Made by a program: the position numbers and the translations under genes | Notes under the pieces: generated by a model | What the model was told of the DNA's origin: nothing | What the model saw: only the letters and a program-made list of their open reading frames with translations | Databases searched by the model: none | From: Hysterangium stoloniferum | Lineage: Eukaryota; Basidiomycota; Agaricomycetes; Hysterangiales; Hysterangiaceae | Direction: 5' to 3' | DNA: 64,000 bases | Assembly: GCA_015178975.1 (NCBI GenBank) | Contig: WHVD01000004.1 | Location: forward strand, 372,001-436,000 | Shown here: piece by piece, positions 36,611 to 47,696 of the stretch | How positions within the stretch are numbered: position 1 is the first letter of the stretch | Layout: every line of letters begins with the position of its first letter

Positions 36611-38117
36611 TGTTAAGAACTGGAATGGGAGGTTTGGGGAACCAACAGGGACTGAATGGAAGGACTTGGCTTCAGCTTATGTACTGCACCCTCACAAAGG
36701 TACCATCAATTGTTCTTAAATTTCAAATGTATAGGGTAATACTCAGTGATTGGAAACCAAGCTGTATGTGAACAGTTGGAAACTGAAGTGATGAATATTC
36801 AAGTCAAGGTTGAAGTCATAAATGTAGGTTGGGTCATGAAATCGGATGGCATTGGAATGTGGAGGTTGTGAGCAGATAGTGGAGTCAGAGACTAGAGGTG
36901 TATCTAAGTTGATATTCTGATTGCTTTGTAGCTACATTACAGCTGGGTTTATATATGGGTGTTAAGAACAGAAAACTGACTGATGTCGGTAGACTGATGG
37001 GGACTGAACAGAAGGACTTGGCTTCAGCTTATATGCTGCACCCTTGCAAGTTACCATTGGGTGTCCTTAAATTTCAGGTGGGCAGAGAAACTAATCCTGT
37101 CAAATAGTCCTTTCGGTGAGTCACCAATTGGAAGCTGAGGGATTGTTGGGGGTTGAAAGGTCAGAGACTGAGAATGAGCGAGCGCAAGCAAAGGCAAGGA
37201 GCGGAATATTTAGAGCAGGACTATGAGAGAGGTATACAAGTGTTCTGAGTCAATATTCTGCTTGACTTGTAGCTACATTACAGTAGGACTTAAATACTAG
37301 TTAATGGCATCTTGAAAATACTAACTAGGTAAGAGTGGGAATGTCCAATTGATGACAAATAAACTTGACTAGGAACTTGAAGGTTAGGATAAGATTGGAA
37401 GCTGTGATTATCTGAGAGTGGGATTATGAGAAAAGGGAATAGTCCAAAAGCTACAAGTATATACAGGCATATGTGAAACATAAAGTATGTAGAATGGATC
37501 AATCATAATAAAAAGGGATGTATCAAAGCATAACCAGATGGTATGAGTATAACTTGACAGGGGCGTAAATGGGGTTTGATTGCCATGAAGGTATACATCA
37601 GTGTCAGTATACTGACGGTTGCCGATATGATGACTTGACTCATGATTTGAAACACAGGGAAACCATTGTATCATCGGGGACTGCTGGGTTGTGACGGGGT
37701 TATGACATGGTCATAACAACAGGCTATCGGCATCTCAAAATACTAATTAAGGGAAAAGCGGAAGTGTCCAATGGTGACAAATAAACTTGACTAAGAATAG
37801 AAAGGTTATGATAAAGTCAGAGGCTGCGATCAACTGAGGGCAGTAACTACAAAAAAGGAAACAGTCCATGAGTTACAGGTATATATAGGGGCATACATAT
37901 GTGAAATGGATCATCAAAAGGATAAAAGGACATATCAAAGTATGACCAGATAGTATGAGTATAACTTGACAGGGTTGTAAGTGGTGTTGATTGCCATGAA
38001 AGTATACATCAGTGTTGGGTATACTGATGGTTGCCGATACAAGGATGTGAATGATAACTTGGTGTTGTAAGCTGGTAGTGTCATCGTTTACCTTCAGGTT
38101 GTGACATGGTCATAACA
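36611..38117 (-). mobile_element. LTR-rich insertion, absent from the homologous block B
   Basis: On the minus strand it begins TGTTATGACCATGTCACAAC at 38117 and ends CCAGTTCTTAACA at 36611. It is flanked by CCAGC (36606-36610) and CCAGT (38118-38122). The related site at about 51300 lacks it (CCTAGCTCTCATGCTATATG). Inside are two or three partial LTR copies: another minus-strand TGTTATGACC start at 37718, and a repeated GGACTTGGCTTCAGCTTAT at about 36660 and 37016. No coding remnant is recognisable. Confidence 0.6.
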
Positions 38118-38260
38118 CCAGTGCTCACACTATATGAAATATCTGCCCTGATCAGCTTTGGTACCTGGTTGTTAATTAGTTTATTATGTTCCATGTGTTT
38201 GTTCCTGGATTCATCTTGGACTTGCCCCAGACTTCAATCACCCCTGCTCATTTCCTGTCT

Positions 38261-38636
38261 CACTGAAGGCACTCCAAGGTTTTTGGAGCTTGAAAACTTT
38301 CTAGAAATCTTAATATTTGGCCAAATTGTCTAAGAATTTTTTGAACTGATGAACTGGTTGAAATTTTTAAGTTTTAGGAGGATTTTCCAAAGTGAAAAAT
38401 TATATATGAAAACCTTGCAAAATTTGTAACAGGAAACTCTGACTGATGATGTTTCCTCAGAGTTCTTGATGAAGATCTTTAGGGGTTTCAGATTTGATTT
38501 TCCACCTTGAAAAAAGCTATTAAAATTTCAAAATTTCAAACACTTTGCCAGTTGAAAAAATGTTTAAAAAAGTTGGCCAAATATTAAAAATTTCAGATGG
38601 TTCTCTAACTCCAAAAACCTTGGGGTGTCTCCATTG
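38261..38636. mobile_element. palindromic CACTG-end MITE, copy 1
   Basis: 376 bp, flanked by TCT (38258-38260, 38637-38639). It starts CACTGAAGGCACTCCAAGG and ends as the complement of CAATGGAGACACCCCAAGG. The two halves are complementary along almost the whole length, centred near the CTGACTGATGATG stretch at about 38440-38455. CACTR ends with a 3-bp duplication fit the CACTA (EnSpm/CMC) superfamily. No ORF. Confidence 0.75.
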
Positions 38637-38722
38637 TCTTCCATTCCACCTGTTTGTTTATCCATTCTGCTAGGATTGTAGTATGACTTGTCTATAAAAA
38701 CTAAACCAATTTGTATTTACAA

Positions 38723-39097
38723 CACTGGAGGCATTCCAAGGTTTTTGGAGTTTGAAAACCTTCCAAAAATCCTAATATTTGGCCAAATTTTCTAAGAATT
38801 TTTTGAACTGATATATTGTTTAAAAATTTTAAGTTTTAGTAGGATTTTCCAAAGTGGAAAACTATATCTGAAAACTTTAAAAATTTGTATCAAGAAACTC
38901 TAACTAATGATGTTTCCTCAGATTTCCTGATACAAATATTTAAAGTTTTCAGATATGATTTTCCACTTCAGAAAATCCTACTAAAACTAAAAATCTTCAA
39001 AAAATTTATCAGTTCAAAGAACTCTTAAATAATTTGGCCGAATCATAGGATTTTCAGAAGGTTCTCCAACTCCAAAAACCTTGGGGTGCTTCCAGTG
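38723..39097. mobile_element. palindromic CACTG-end MITE, copy 2
   Basis: 375 bp, flanked by CAA (38720-38722, 39098-39100). It starts CACTGGAGGCATTCCAAGG and ends CCTTGGGGTGCTTCCAGTG, and is palindromic overall. The homologous locus near 51900 reads TTTACAATCCAATCAG without the element, so the insertion and its 3-bp duplication are directly visible. Confidence 0.85.
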
Positions 39098-39166
39098 CAA
39101 TCCAATCAGAAAATCAACTAAGTTACTTGTACCTTCCATCAGCTAAAACTCTGTTTGTACCCTTGG

Positions 39167-40294
39167 TGTTGGAATAAAATCTCAAAGCACGCAACAATCA
39201 GAAACAAGGATGAATGTGATTTCCATTTGACCCTCTGTGTCTCATAGGAGGTAAACAGATAGCATAAGTACAAGAAATCTATACTAGTTATATACGCCTT
39301 GAGAACAATAGATGTATGGCAACAAAGGGTTTAGCCAAACTCAAAAGAACAATAGAGTGGCAAATTGCTGGTGTGGCACCTTATGCATGCTTGCACAGCC
39401 CTATATTCTAACACACTCCCCTCGAGCAAAACAAGGTGCCAAAAGCACTTCCTGAAATCGGCGGTTGAATCACTTCAACTTCTCTTCAGTCACTCCGAAA
39501 ATCCTCCAAAAAGCTCTCGTCTTCTTCAATACTTCCCAAATACCTCTAAAATCGTCAGGAGGCCCACTCAAGGCACTACCTGGTCTTCTGGAGGCCCACT
39601 CAAGGCACTCCCTGGTCTTTTGGAGGCCCACTCAAGGCCCTGGTCTTCTGGAGGCCCACTCAAGGCACTCCCTGGTTTTCTGGAGACCCACTCAAGGCAC
39701 TCCCTCGACAATTCTTCTGCTGAAATGGCATAAGGAGGCCCGCTCAAGGCTCCCTTCTTCAGTTCTTCTGCCCCCAGGCTCATGGAGGACTTCCTCTGCA
39801 AGTTTAGAGGCTGTGCAAGCCTTCTTCTGCCTCAGCGACAAGAGGACTTTGATCTGCACTCCGAGTGAGCAGCTTTCTTCTGCATGATGGACAATGGCAG
39901 GAATCAGACATCAGAGCGTGAGTCTTCCACTCCAGCGGCATCTGAAAGGTCAAGAAGTCGAGTTGGCAGTGGGAATGAGAGCCAGCGATGATGACAACTA
40001 TGAAGTGAATATGTTACTGACCCACTTGAAAGGACAGGATCTGTTTGTGTTGGAATAAAATCTCGAAGCTTGCAACAATCAGAAACAAGGACAAATGTGA
40101 TTTCCATTTGACCCTCTGTGTCTCATAGGAGGTAAACCGATAGTGTAAGTACAAGAAATCTATACTAGTTATATATGCCTTGAGAACAATAGATGTATGG
40201 CAACAAAGGGTTTAGCCAAACTCAAAAGAACAATAGGGTGGAAAATTGCCGGTGTGGCACCTTATGCATGCTCACACAGCCCTATATTCTAACA
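39167..40294 (-). mobile_element. 1128-bp non-autonomous LTR element
   Basis: Two 247-bp LTRs (39167-39413, 40048-40294; TGTTGGAATAAAAT...CTATATTCTAACA) differ at about a dozen bases. They flank a 634-bp interior, and the element is flanked by CTTGG (39162-39166, 40295-40299). The empty site ACCCTTGGAACCTG is present near 51975. Minus orientation is inferred from GGGGAGTG next to the TGTTAG end, acting as a polypurine tract. The interior has no gag or pol, only tandem repeats, so it must rely on another element's proteins. Confidence 0.8.
39558..39706. repeat. minisatellite inside the non-autonomous LTR element
   Basis: About five units of an approximately 32-bp repeat (GGAGGCCCACTCAAGGCACT, CCCTGGTCTTCT), one shortened to about 24 bp. 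A sixth diverged unit, GGAGGCCCGCTCAAGGCTCCC, lies at about 39735. On the minus strand the units encode a repeating ...RPGSALSGPPEDQ... frame, but no start or protein family supports translation. Confidence 0.7.
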
Positions 40295-40400
40295 CTTGGA
40301 ACCTGTGGGCCTTCTGCTTGTGAGTCTCTGGACTCCCCATCCCTCTCACCTCCCACTTACTATCCTTTTCGTCCTCTCAGACTCTCTAGGCCCCCCATTC

Positions 40401-40770
40401 TGTTAGAAAAGTAACTTAATAATAAACTTAGTTTCGTATATGTGTATAACAGACTGGGATTAAGTACCTAATAATAAACTACAACATGTGAATATTAGTA
40501 GAAATGTAGGAGAAGAACGACTCACCTCAGTCTCGTATATGTGTATAACGGACTGAGGTGTAAGGTTGTTAGAGTTACATTATATATACTAAAGATAACA
40601 ATGGGGAAATATGAACAAAGGAAATATGGAACAAAAGGAAGTCTGAGACATAGGGAACAAAAGGTTGTATCTCAGTTCTTTTGTTGCCAAGTGGTTCCTT
40701 TGTTATTTCGACCCTGTATGTGTTTTGTCCGTCCAAATATAGCTGTAAAGTTTGACTGTGTTATCCAACA
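40401..40770 (+). mobile_element. solo LTR, TGTTAGAAAAGTA...TATCCAACA
   Basis: 370 bp flanked by CATTC (40396-40400, 40771-40775). The uninterrupted sequence CCCCCCATTCATCCTATCC is present near 52065. Inside, CACCTCAGT...ACTGAGGTG (about 40524-40558) can form a hairpin. Same family as 48844-49220. Confidence 0.85.
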
Positions 40771-40775
40771 CATTC

Positions 40776-41175
40776 ATCCTATCCAAAATTGGACACAGTA
40801 ATCTCATGGGAGCATACAAGCTGAAGAAAAGTTCTACCTGTATAGCAGATTATCTACAGGTTCCCCACCAGACCCTATTCATATGCCCAGAGCTTACCAG
40901 TAAGCTGCAACCTTTTACCCCATGACTCTTAGCATTTTGGCCATCCGGTTGACTGAGTGAAGTGTTGTCTTTAGTTCCTATAATACTGTCTGCTCTGTTT
41001 GAAATACTAGAGCACCTTAACAGTTCATACAAGGTTGCAACACACACATTGAAGCCAAGCTCCACCCAGTTTATAAAGTCAGACCTCCTGACTAATACAA
41101 TCTCTATTGTTGGCCCTCTGACATAATGCCCCCTTATTCCCCCTTGTTTGGATCTTAACAGTATATTACAACTCA
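40776..41175. repeat. LTR-like unit, reverse copy of the 34-35 kb family
   Basis: Matches the reverse complement of the units at 34455-35160 (for example AAGCCAAGCTCCACCCAGTT). Its left part matches 58964-59095. It includes the empty site CCAAAATTGGACACAG for the gypsy element at 52088-58958. Confidence 0.6.
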
Positions 41176-41202
41176 AGCTCATAAACTGTTACCCTTTAGT
41201 CA

Positions 41203-42840
41203 TGGATAATTGGATCCCTCTGGAAGCAAGACAAGATGCAATCAGAAGGGTTACCCTTTATACTACTGATCAGCAATTTGTAGGATCCCCACTAACAACA
41301 CTTCTATAATATGCATTGAATGTGCAGACCCCTGCAACCTCACCTAGACCTCTTCCAGTACCCCTGAGTACTGGTGGGAGTGTCTTTTGACACAGTCCAC
41401 CTCCTCCATTGATTCACATGATCCACAATAGCCTGCATCACAGTAGTCATCCCAGTGATGGCCCACCTAGCTCTCATAGTAGTGGCCCACCAGCTCCCAC
41501 TGCAGCTTCAATGGCAGACCTCCAAGTTCACATCATAGCTCTCATTATAGTTTTGGTAGTGGACCTCCAGATTCTCATCACAGTTCTTTCCAAGGTTTTG
41601 GTGGCAGACCTCCAACTTCCCATCATAGTTCACATTATAGCTCTCACAGTTCTGTATCAATTCCCAAACCTAGTCTCAGAACAGCACTTGAAGGGTTCAC
41701 TGCTTTCCTCAAAAACAATTGTGGAAAGGCCATCTGGCATGCCAAGGTTAAGGAACCCAATGTTTTTCATGGATCTGACACTGAAAAATTGTGACCATTC
41801 CTTATGCAATGCAATTTGAACTTCAATGACCACCCTGATGAATTTGCCACCAACAGAAGCAAGGTTATATTTGCCTTATCATTTCTTCAGGGAACCATCA
41901 TGAATTGGTTTGAACCTGCACTCAACAACCTTGAAAACTATCAACCTGGTTGGCTCAACAACCACTCATCCTTCATCACAGAGCTCAGACTCAATTTTGG
42001 GTGTCATGATGTTGTCAGCAATGCTGAAGCTACTCTAGCCAACATTAGGATGAAGGACAGCCAGTGGATCACCAAATACATTGTCCAGTTCAACTCACTG
42101 GGCCACTCTTGTCAATTGGGTGATTCCTCCCTACACCAGAGGTTCTATTCTAGCCTTCCATCTCATCTTAAAGACAATATCTGTAGAGGTGATGGCAAGC
42201 TGACTACTCTCATTGATATGCACATCAAAGCTCAGCAATGTGAGACTGTACCCATTATTGGGAGTGGCAAACTGAGATCAATCATGAAACATCTTCAGAC
42301 CACCTGACAAAAGGCACCCAAGACAATGAACCAACATCCACATCAAATGGCAATACCACCAACACTGGTGACCACTACTCAAAGAAGTCCAAGAAGAAAA
42401 ATAGGACAGACTCGACTTCTAAAGATGCTGCAACCTCTAGCAACAGCACTGGCACCTCTGTGGCCAAGCCCAAAGATGACTTAAGCTCAAAGATTGGCCC
42501 AGATGGTAAGCTAACACCTGAGGAAACACAGTGATGAAAGGAAAATGACCTCTGCCTTTGGTGCAGCACCCCTGGTCACATGGCAAAAAAATATCCATTG
42601 AACAACACTACCAAGGCTCATGCTGCCAAGGCTGAGAAGCCCTCAGAGATCCTGACATTGGCAACCAAGTCAAAGTTGCCCCATGTCTCTTTTGCTTTCC
42701 TAGCTTGTTTTGGCCCTCCATTCCACTACTCAAGACACTTAGGTTCTTGTTTTATATCACTCTCAAAGACAATTATGGCCATGTTGGCCCTCTGCTTTCT
42801 TAACTTTGCCCTCACACCTTTTAGTCTGAAATAAATTATT
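41203..42840 (+). pseudogene. gypsy-type gag relic
   Basis: The frame opens MDNWIPLEARQDAIRRVTLY and soon meets a stop. A Ser/His/Pro-rich stretch follows, then a gag domain in a second frame: MQCNLNFNDHPDEFATNRSK, FLQGTIMNWFEPALNN, VSNAEATLANIRMKDSQWIT and SLPSHLKDNICRGDGKL. The nucleocapsid knuckle reads CLWCSTPGHMAKKY, with the last Cys replaced by Tyr. The domain order and the WFEPAL motif match the gag of the element at 52714. No protease or reverse transcriptase follows. Confidence 0.75.
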
Positions 42841-43366
42841 TCTCAATTTAAGGTACTAATAGGAGGTGCTCCCTCTGCCATTTCTTCATCCCCATCTACT
42901 ATAGCCTGTTCTATCCCTCCCCATAACACTTAAGGTTGTACCAGGCCAGTCAACCATCTCAAACCTATTCCAACTCAACTCCCACTGTCCTGGACTCTCT
43001 GCCTCCCTCTTACTGTCTTGGTGGCCCACTGCTGTTCCCTGCACTCACAATGAAGTACCAGCTCCTGTACCAATTCCAAGATTCCCTTCCATGTCTCACC
43101 AATATCCTGTAGGACCTTCAATACCACCTCCAACATCACAGTTGCATAACTGCAACCTTTCTTGCTGTGGTTGCATACAGGCACTATTCAGGCCCATGGG
43201 CATACAACCGGCCCCCAAAGCAGTGCAGCTTGCACATGCCAATGCCCCCAAGTTTGGCCCCTTGTTAAAGGAAAAACAAGACTCAGAACAATCAGGTTAA
43301 CAGAAAATGCTGTGGCTTACTGCTCAGACCCCTGTTTTCCTCTATCTTGTCCTTGTTACAACCCAT

Positions 43367-43730
43367 GCGCTCAGCACACCATTGGACCCGATTGGACCTC
43401 ATGCAAAACTCCAATTGCTTGCAAACTGTCAGTATCCCGACTAACCCCATTAAGGACCTTCATTGTTCCTGATTGGTATTTCCATCTGCCCCTTATCCTA
43501 TACAACCAGTTTACACCTTTTCCACCCCATAGTAGTCTACATCCATATTTATAATGTTCTGTCTATCGGTCTCTGTTTTTGCATCACTCTATATGTAGTT
43601 CCATCTTCTCCATTAGTACTTTCCTTTGTTCTGTTTTTGTTCAGATAAGCGCCGGATTTCTGTATATATGCTGCTCATGTATCATTGCAATGATATTTCA
43701 CTGAATATTAAATAGCCTGTCATAAGGGCA
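43367..43730 (+). mobile_element. probable LTR, TGTTACAACCC start
   Basis: The start TGTTACAACCCATGCGCTCA is similar to the 3' LTR start at 58209 (TGTTACAACCCATTCC). It follows the gag relic at about 0.5 kb. The end is not fixed and no target duplication was found. Confidence 0.35.
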
Positions 43731-43992
43731 AATATATACATATATATAGATCATACAATATCATACACATAGAATGCTATTATGCCTTAATTGCCACTCA
43801 TTCTGGAGATATGGCACAATTTGTCTGTGGCGGGATTTTTTTGAAATTCTGAACTCCGCCTTAGGTACTGCAGTAATCCACCGAAAGAGAGAAATCTCCT
43901 GGAATCTCGCCTGTCTGTAAATCATAACATACTTTATGCTATTGATGGCAACGTTATATCTCCAATTGGTTCGTACTAACTACTTATATTAG

Positions 43993-44345
43993 AGCCATCC
44001 TGCGTGATGTGAATATATTCGGTCCCAATCCCGAGGATTTCATCCCAGAACGCTTGGAGTGCCGGATCTTACAATTGCGTTTGGGTCTGGTCGCAGGTAA
44101 GTGTCGTTGCCAACACAACAAGGAATTCAGATATTCATGAACTTCTTTGATACATGTGGAATATGTGCTAGTCGTTTCCTTGCCAAAGGCATCACTCCCA
44201 TCACAATCGCATCCACTCTGAAGGCGTACAACACCACATCGCCTGCGGACAGCCAAGGTAACGAATCCCTCCCCCTTCCCTGCTAAATGCACATCCAGCT
44301 TCATGTCGTGCGTTTTTCAATTAAGTTGTGGAAAGGATTTTCAAG
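43993..44345 (+). pseudogene. cytochrome P450 C-terminal relic, copy B
   Basis: Same structure as copy A: AILRDVNIFGPNPEDFIPER, frame change, PDLTIAFGSGRR, then ICASRFLAKGITPITIASTL. The disabling changes (CASR instead of CPGR, missing 5' exons, frame change before PDL) are shared, so the P450 was already dead before the segment duplicated. Confidence 0.75.
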
Positions 44346-45208
44346 TAGGTAAACCCCCATTTTGATTACAGTTAACCTATTCCATTCAACTGCACAATTA
44401 AGTCTCACTCTAATACTGCCGAACGGCTGTTGTCCAAGTACGCCAGGGAGTAAGACCGATCTCATTGGGTTCCGACGACCTATAAGAGCCGAATAGATGC
44501 CATTCCTCCATTCCTTGGGCTTAATAGCATCGACCACAGGACAAAATGGACAATTCTGACACCATACAAGTCTCCCGAAAGCTTTTATAACGTATAGTTT
44601 TAGTCTTATGTGATAATAATTATTGTGCAGTGCACATGGACCTTGCCCCTTGTTTATCCAAACACGGACAGAGATAAAGTACTATTTTAGACTACCCGGG
44701 TCGTCCTTACTTTAACGCGTATATCTGAAGGACCGCAACTAAGTCTTATCGCCAGCACAACGCCAACACCATTTAATATAACATTTGTTTCCATCGTAGA
44801 AGAGGAATCACATATATCCGTGCCTGCGTAGATACATTAAAATGCTCCTGCGAAAAAGCGCCTAATATCCCTCCCCATAAAATCAGGCTGTGAATGATGT
44901 CTTGCTGCCGCCGGTGCCTTGCCAACCATTAGGTTGATACAGTGTTCACTGCAGGCGGTGATGGTGGAGAATTGGTCAGTGTGTAGATTGCGACAAACAA
45001 CAGTGTACTTTGAGAAGATCATGACCATGACCTAGCACATGGCAGTACTGGAAGAAATCGCCACCAAAGTTAGCATCACAATATTAAATTTGAGGGCCTA
45101 TAACAGAAAAAGCTTGTCTTTGTTCGATATTTAATGATATAGCATGAATGTGATTCCAGTAAGTAGATAAAACGGACAGGTCTGAAAATCAATGATGCGC
45201 TCGATTAA
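44346..45208. other. no gene recognised between P450 relic and glycosyltransferase (copy B)
   Basis: Same as in copy A apart from about 50 extra bases at about 44828-44878. No domain recognised. Confidence 0.45.
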
Positions 45209-47340
45209 TTAAGGAAGAGACTCTGCTAAGAGCTTTCTAAGCTGTTTCAGCGCATCCCCGTTATCTTCGCTCCAGCTTCCTTGGATCGCGTCTCTCACAG
45301 CGTGAACATTCCTCCTCTTCCGGTCACCTATTATACCTCTTGCTTCCTGCAAAGTCTTTCGCATCTCATGTTCGATAGCCTCACGCGTCCCAGTTGGTTG
45401 AACGCCACGATGGAGCGGCTTCAGTCCACGTTCGACTCTGGTTTCGAATAATTCGAACGCAAGATCGACAAACGAAAGACGGGCAGCGTTGGTGGGCTGA
45501 TCCGCTTCTAGAGGCCACGCAATCCTGTAAATGCCAATGTGAATGGTCAGAATGAAATTGGGGGGGATTAGAAGCACGTACAAAGGTGTTCCCTGACCCA
45601 GGGCTTCCATTACACTATTTTGGCCACAATGCGTAAGGAACCAGCCGGTAGCCTATGTAAATACGTTACAGATAAATATGCAAGGCAGGAGATGTTGAGC
45701 AAAATACTAACTGGGTGGTCAAGTATTAGCTGCTGAGGCGCCCAAGGCGAGAGGACGCCTGTTCCGGAAGCTTGCACTTTGAGTGATACATCGGGGGGGA
45801 TAACTGCGTCTGGGGAAGCGTGAGCCAGGATCTGTTTTGATGTCAATTCTACATGTGTTCATATCAACTTATTGTTTGGGAATAACTCACAAACGGAAAT
45901 TTAAGTTCCAGAAGAATATCAATAAGTATCCAAATGTGCTCCGCTTCAGGCCAGAAAAAACTCCCAAAAGAGATCTGTCAACAACAACAAAGAATAAATC
46001 GTAAGTGGTTTCCATGATGTCTCGTGGTTTCAATGGACCAAACCGTACGTATAAGAGAGAGTTTGGTCCCAGTTCTTTCAGATTCTTGTCAAGGAATAAA
46101 ATGATTTCCTGGTCATTGACAGAAGTATTCAGATCATTTGACTTGGTGCTTTGTGTAAGTGCTCCGTGTTCAATCCCCGGAGGCAGAAATGGGCCAACGA
46201 CATAACAGCGGCGATTAGTTTCGGCAAGCCAATCGCGCCATGCGTCTAGGCTCTCCCTTTCGTAGGCGATGCTTGATGTAGAAACCATCCCATCACAAAT
46301 TTGCATGAATCTGAGGGATGTCTCACTGTCAGAATATTGGAGGTTAAATATTAGCATATACGGACCTTTGACCTTTTTTCAAAAATCCACTGTGGAGTTG
46401 GTCCATGGACGACTGGAAAGATTATTATGAATATGATATCCTTTGCCAATCATACACTTACTTTCTTTTGTGAAAACTCGTAGTCGAACATAGGGGGTAA
46501 TCCTGGAATGCTTATAACCTCGCCTTTAGTTGGGGAGAAGAGCTAGATAAAGACATATTAGTGATCGAAGATGACTGATCAGAAAGTCACACACCTCTTG
46601 CTCGATTTCCAAAGCAGGTCTCCCTGTTGCAGCAGCTTCTTCAGACGCTTGTTTCGCGACATCCCCATACCCCCCTAGTTTCTCTGGTCCTATCGCGCGA
46701 AGACAGAACGCCGCGCTTGCCGTATTCCATGCCAATATGGGTACGTCGTTTCCGCTAATGTCGCGGATGACTTGTGCATTTTCTGGAAGGAAAAACTACC
46801 CCCACATTGAAATTAGTTGATACTGAAATAGCTTGGTAGGAACCTGACTTGGCGTACATCAAGGATTGCAAGGGTCGGTCTGGGCGCGGAGGCATACAGC
46901 CTCCCCGTGGTGCACAGTATAGGCTCGCTGTGGACCAACTTCCTATAGACCGGCTCAAAATTTTCAGTAATGGCACTCAAGTTCTCGAACATATCGTCGG
47001 GTTGTCCGCCTATGGTAATAACTCTACATCCAATGTCTGTGAAAGTCATTAGCTGATAAATAAATGGTTAGTACCTTATATTAGATTTCGGACTCCCGTT
47101 GGGAACATGTTTGTTAATCTCTTTCTCTAGGCGCTCCCTCACATTGCCAACCACAAGGATCGTGACCAATGTGTCAGAACGTTCTTGAATGATCTTGCTG
47201 GCAAATGCCGCTAGAGGTTTCTGGTGTCCTGAATATAAAAGTTAGTGGTGATTCACTGGGAAAGGCTACCACATACCCCAGAATGGAGCTGCAATCCCAA
47301 TAATGTGACCAGAAATAGAGGAAGAGGAACTTGTAGACAT
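45209..47340 (-). CDS. UDP-glycosyltransferase (GT1), copy B
   Basis: Near-identical to the gene at 25937-28068, with the same exon layout: start MSTSSSSSISGH at 47340, donor-binding signature WAPQQLILDHPATGWFLTHC, GQNSVMEALGQGTPL, and the last exon at 45209-45610 ending KLLAESLP. Visible changes are mostly conservative or silent: LQYSDSETS for LQDSDSETP, and LHRGVQPTG for LYRGVQPTG. Splice sites match copy A and no nonsense codon is seen, so both copies appear expressible. The acceptor substrate is unknown. Confidence 0.88.
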
Positions 47341-47696
47341 TGTCTTATAATGAAGTGAGAAATGTGATGTCGACTGAAATCATCAATGGCAGGCATTTAA
47401 GGAACACGAGAAATGCGCGCTTCATCAAAGTTGCTTGTTCATCCACACTCAACCAATATTACTAAGATGGCTTTACACATCTGCATTGAACGTAAAATGC
47501 AAAATGTGCTCCTCACAAAAATGCATGCAGCGATTAACGCCACGATTATCTTAATTCTGAGCTTGGTCATCAGTATAGTAAGTTCTTAATATTCCATTAG
47601 AAACGCTGTAATACTTTTTACTCTGTATACAGACTGCTTCACTCGGCTCAAACAGACGCACTACTTACTCACGATCATCAAGGCAGGCACTGCACT

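Larger units (their letters stand above)
43867..47696. repeat. segmental duplication, copy B (P450 relic + glycosyltransferase)
   Basis: The second copy of the 24654-28423 segment, about 19.2 kb downstream in the same orientation, with single-base differences roughly every 50-100 bases and a few indels. The left junction follows GGTACTGCAGTAATC; the right junction is GGCAGGCACTGCAC, after which the two loci diverge completely. Confidence 0.9.

Noticed and set aside
39558-39706. CRISPR-like array
   Set aside because: Units are contiguous tandem repeats without unique spacers, inside a eukaryotic retroelement.
24654-47696. Duplication as a pure assembly artefact
   Set aside because: The copies carry many scattered differences and sit in different flanks, so simple collapse or duplication of reads is unlikely; a haplotype mix-up still cannot be excluded from sequence alone.
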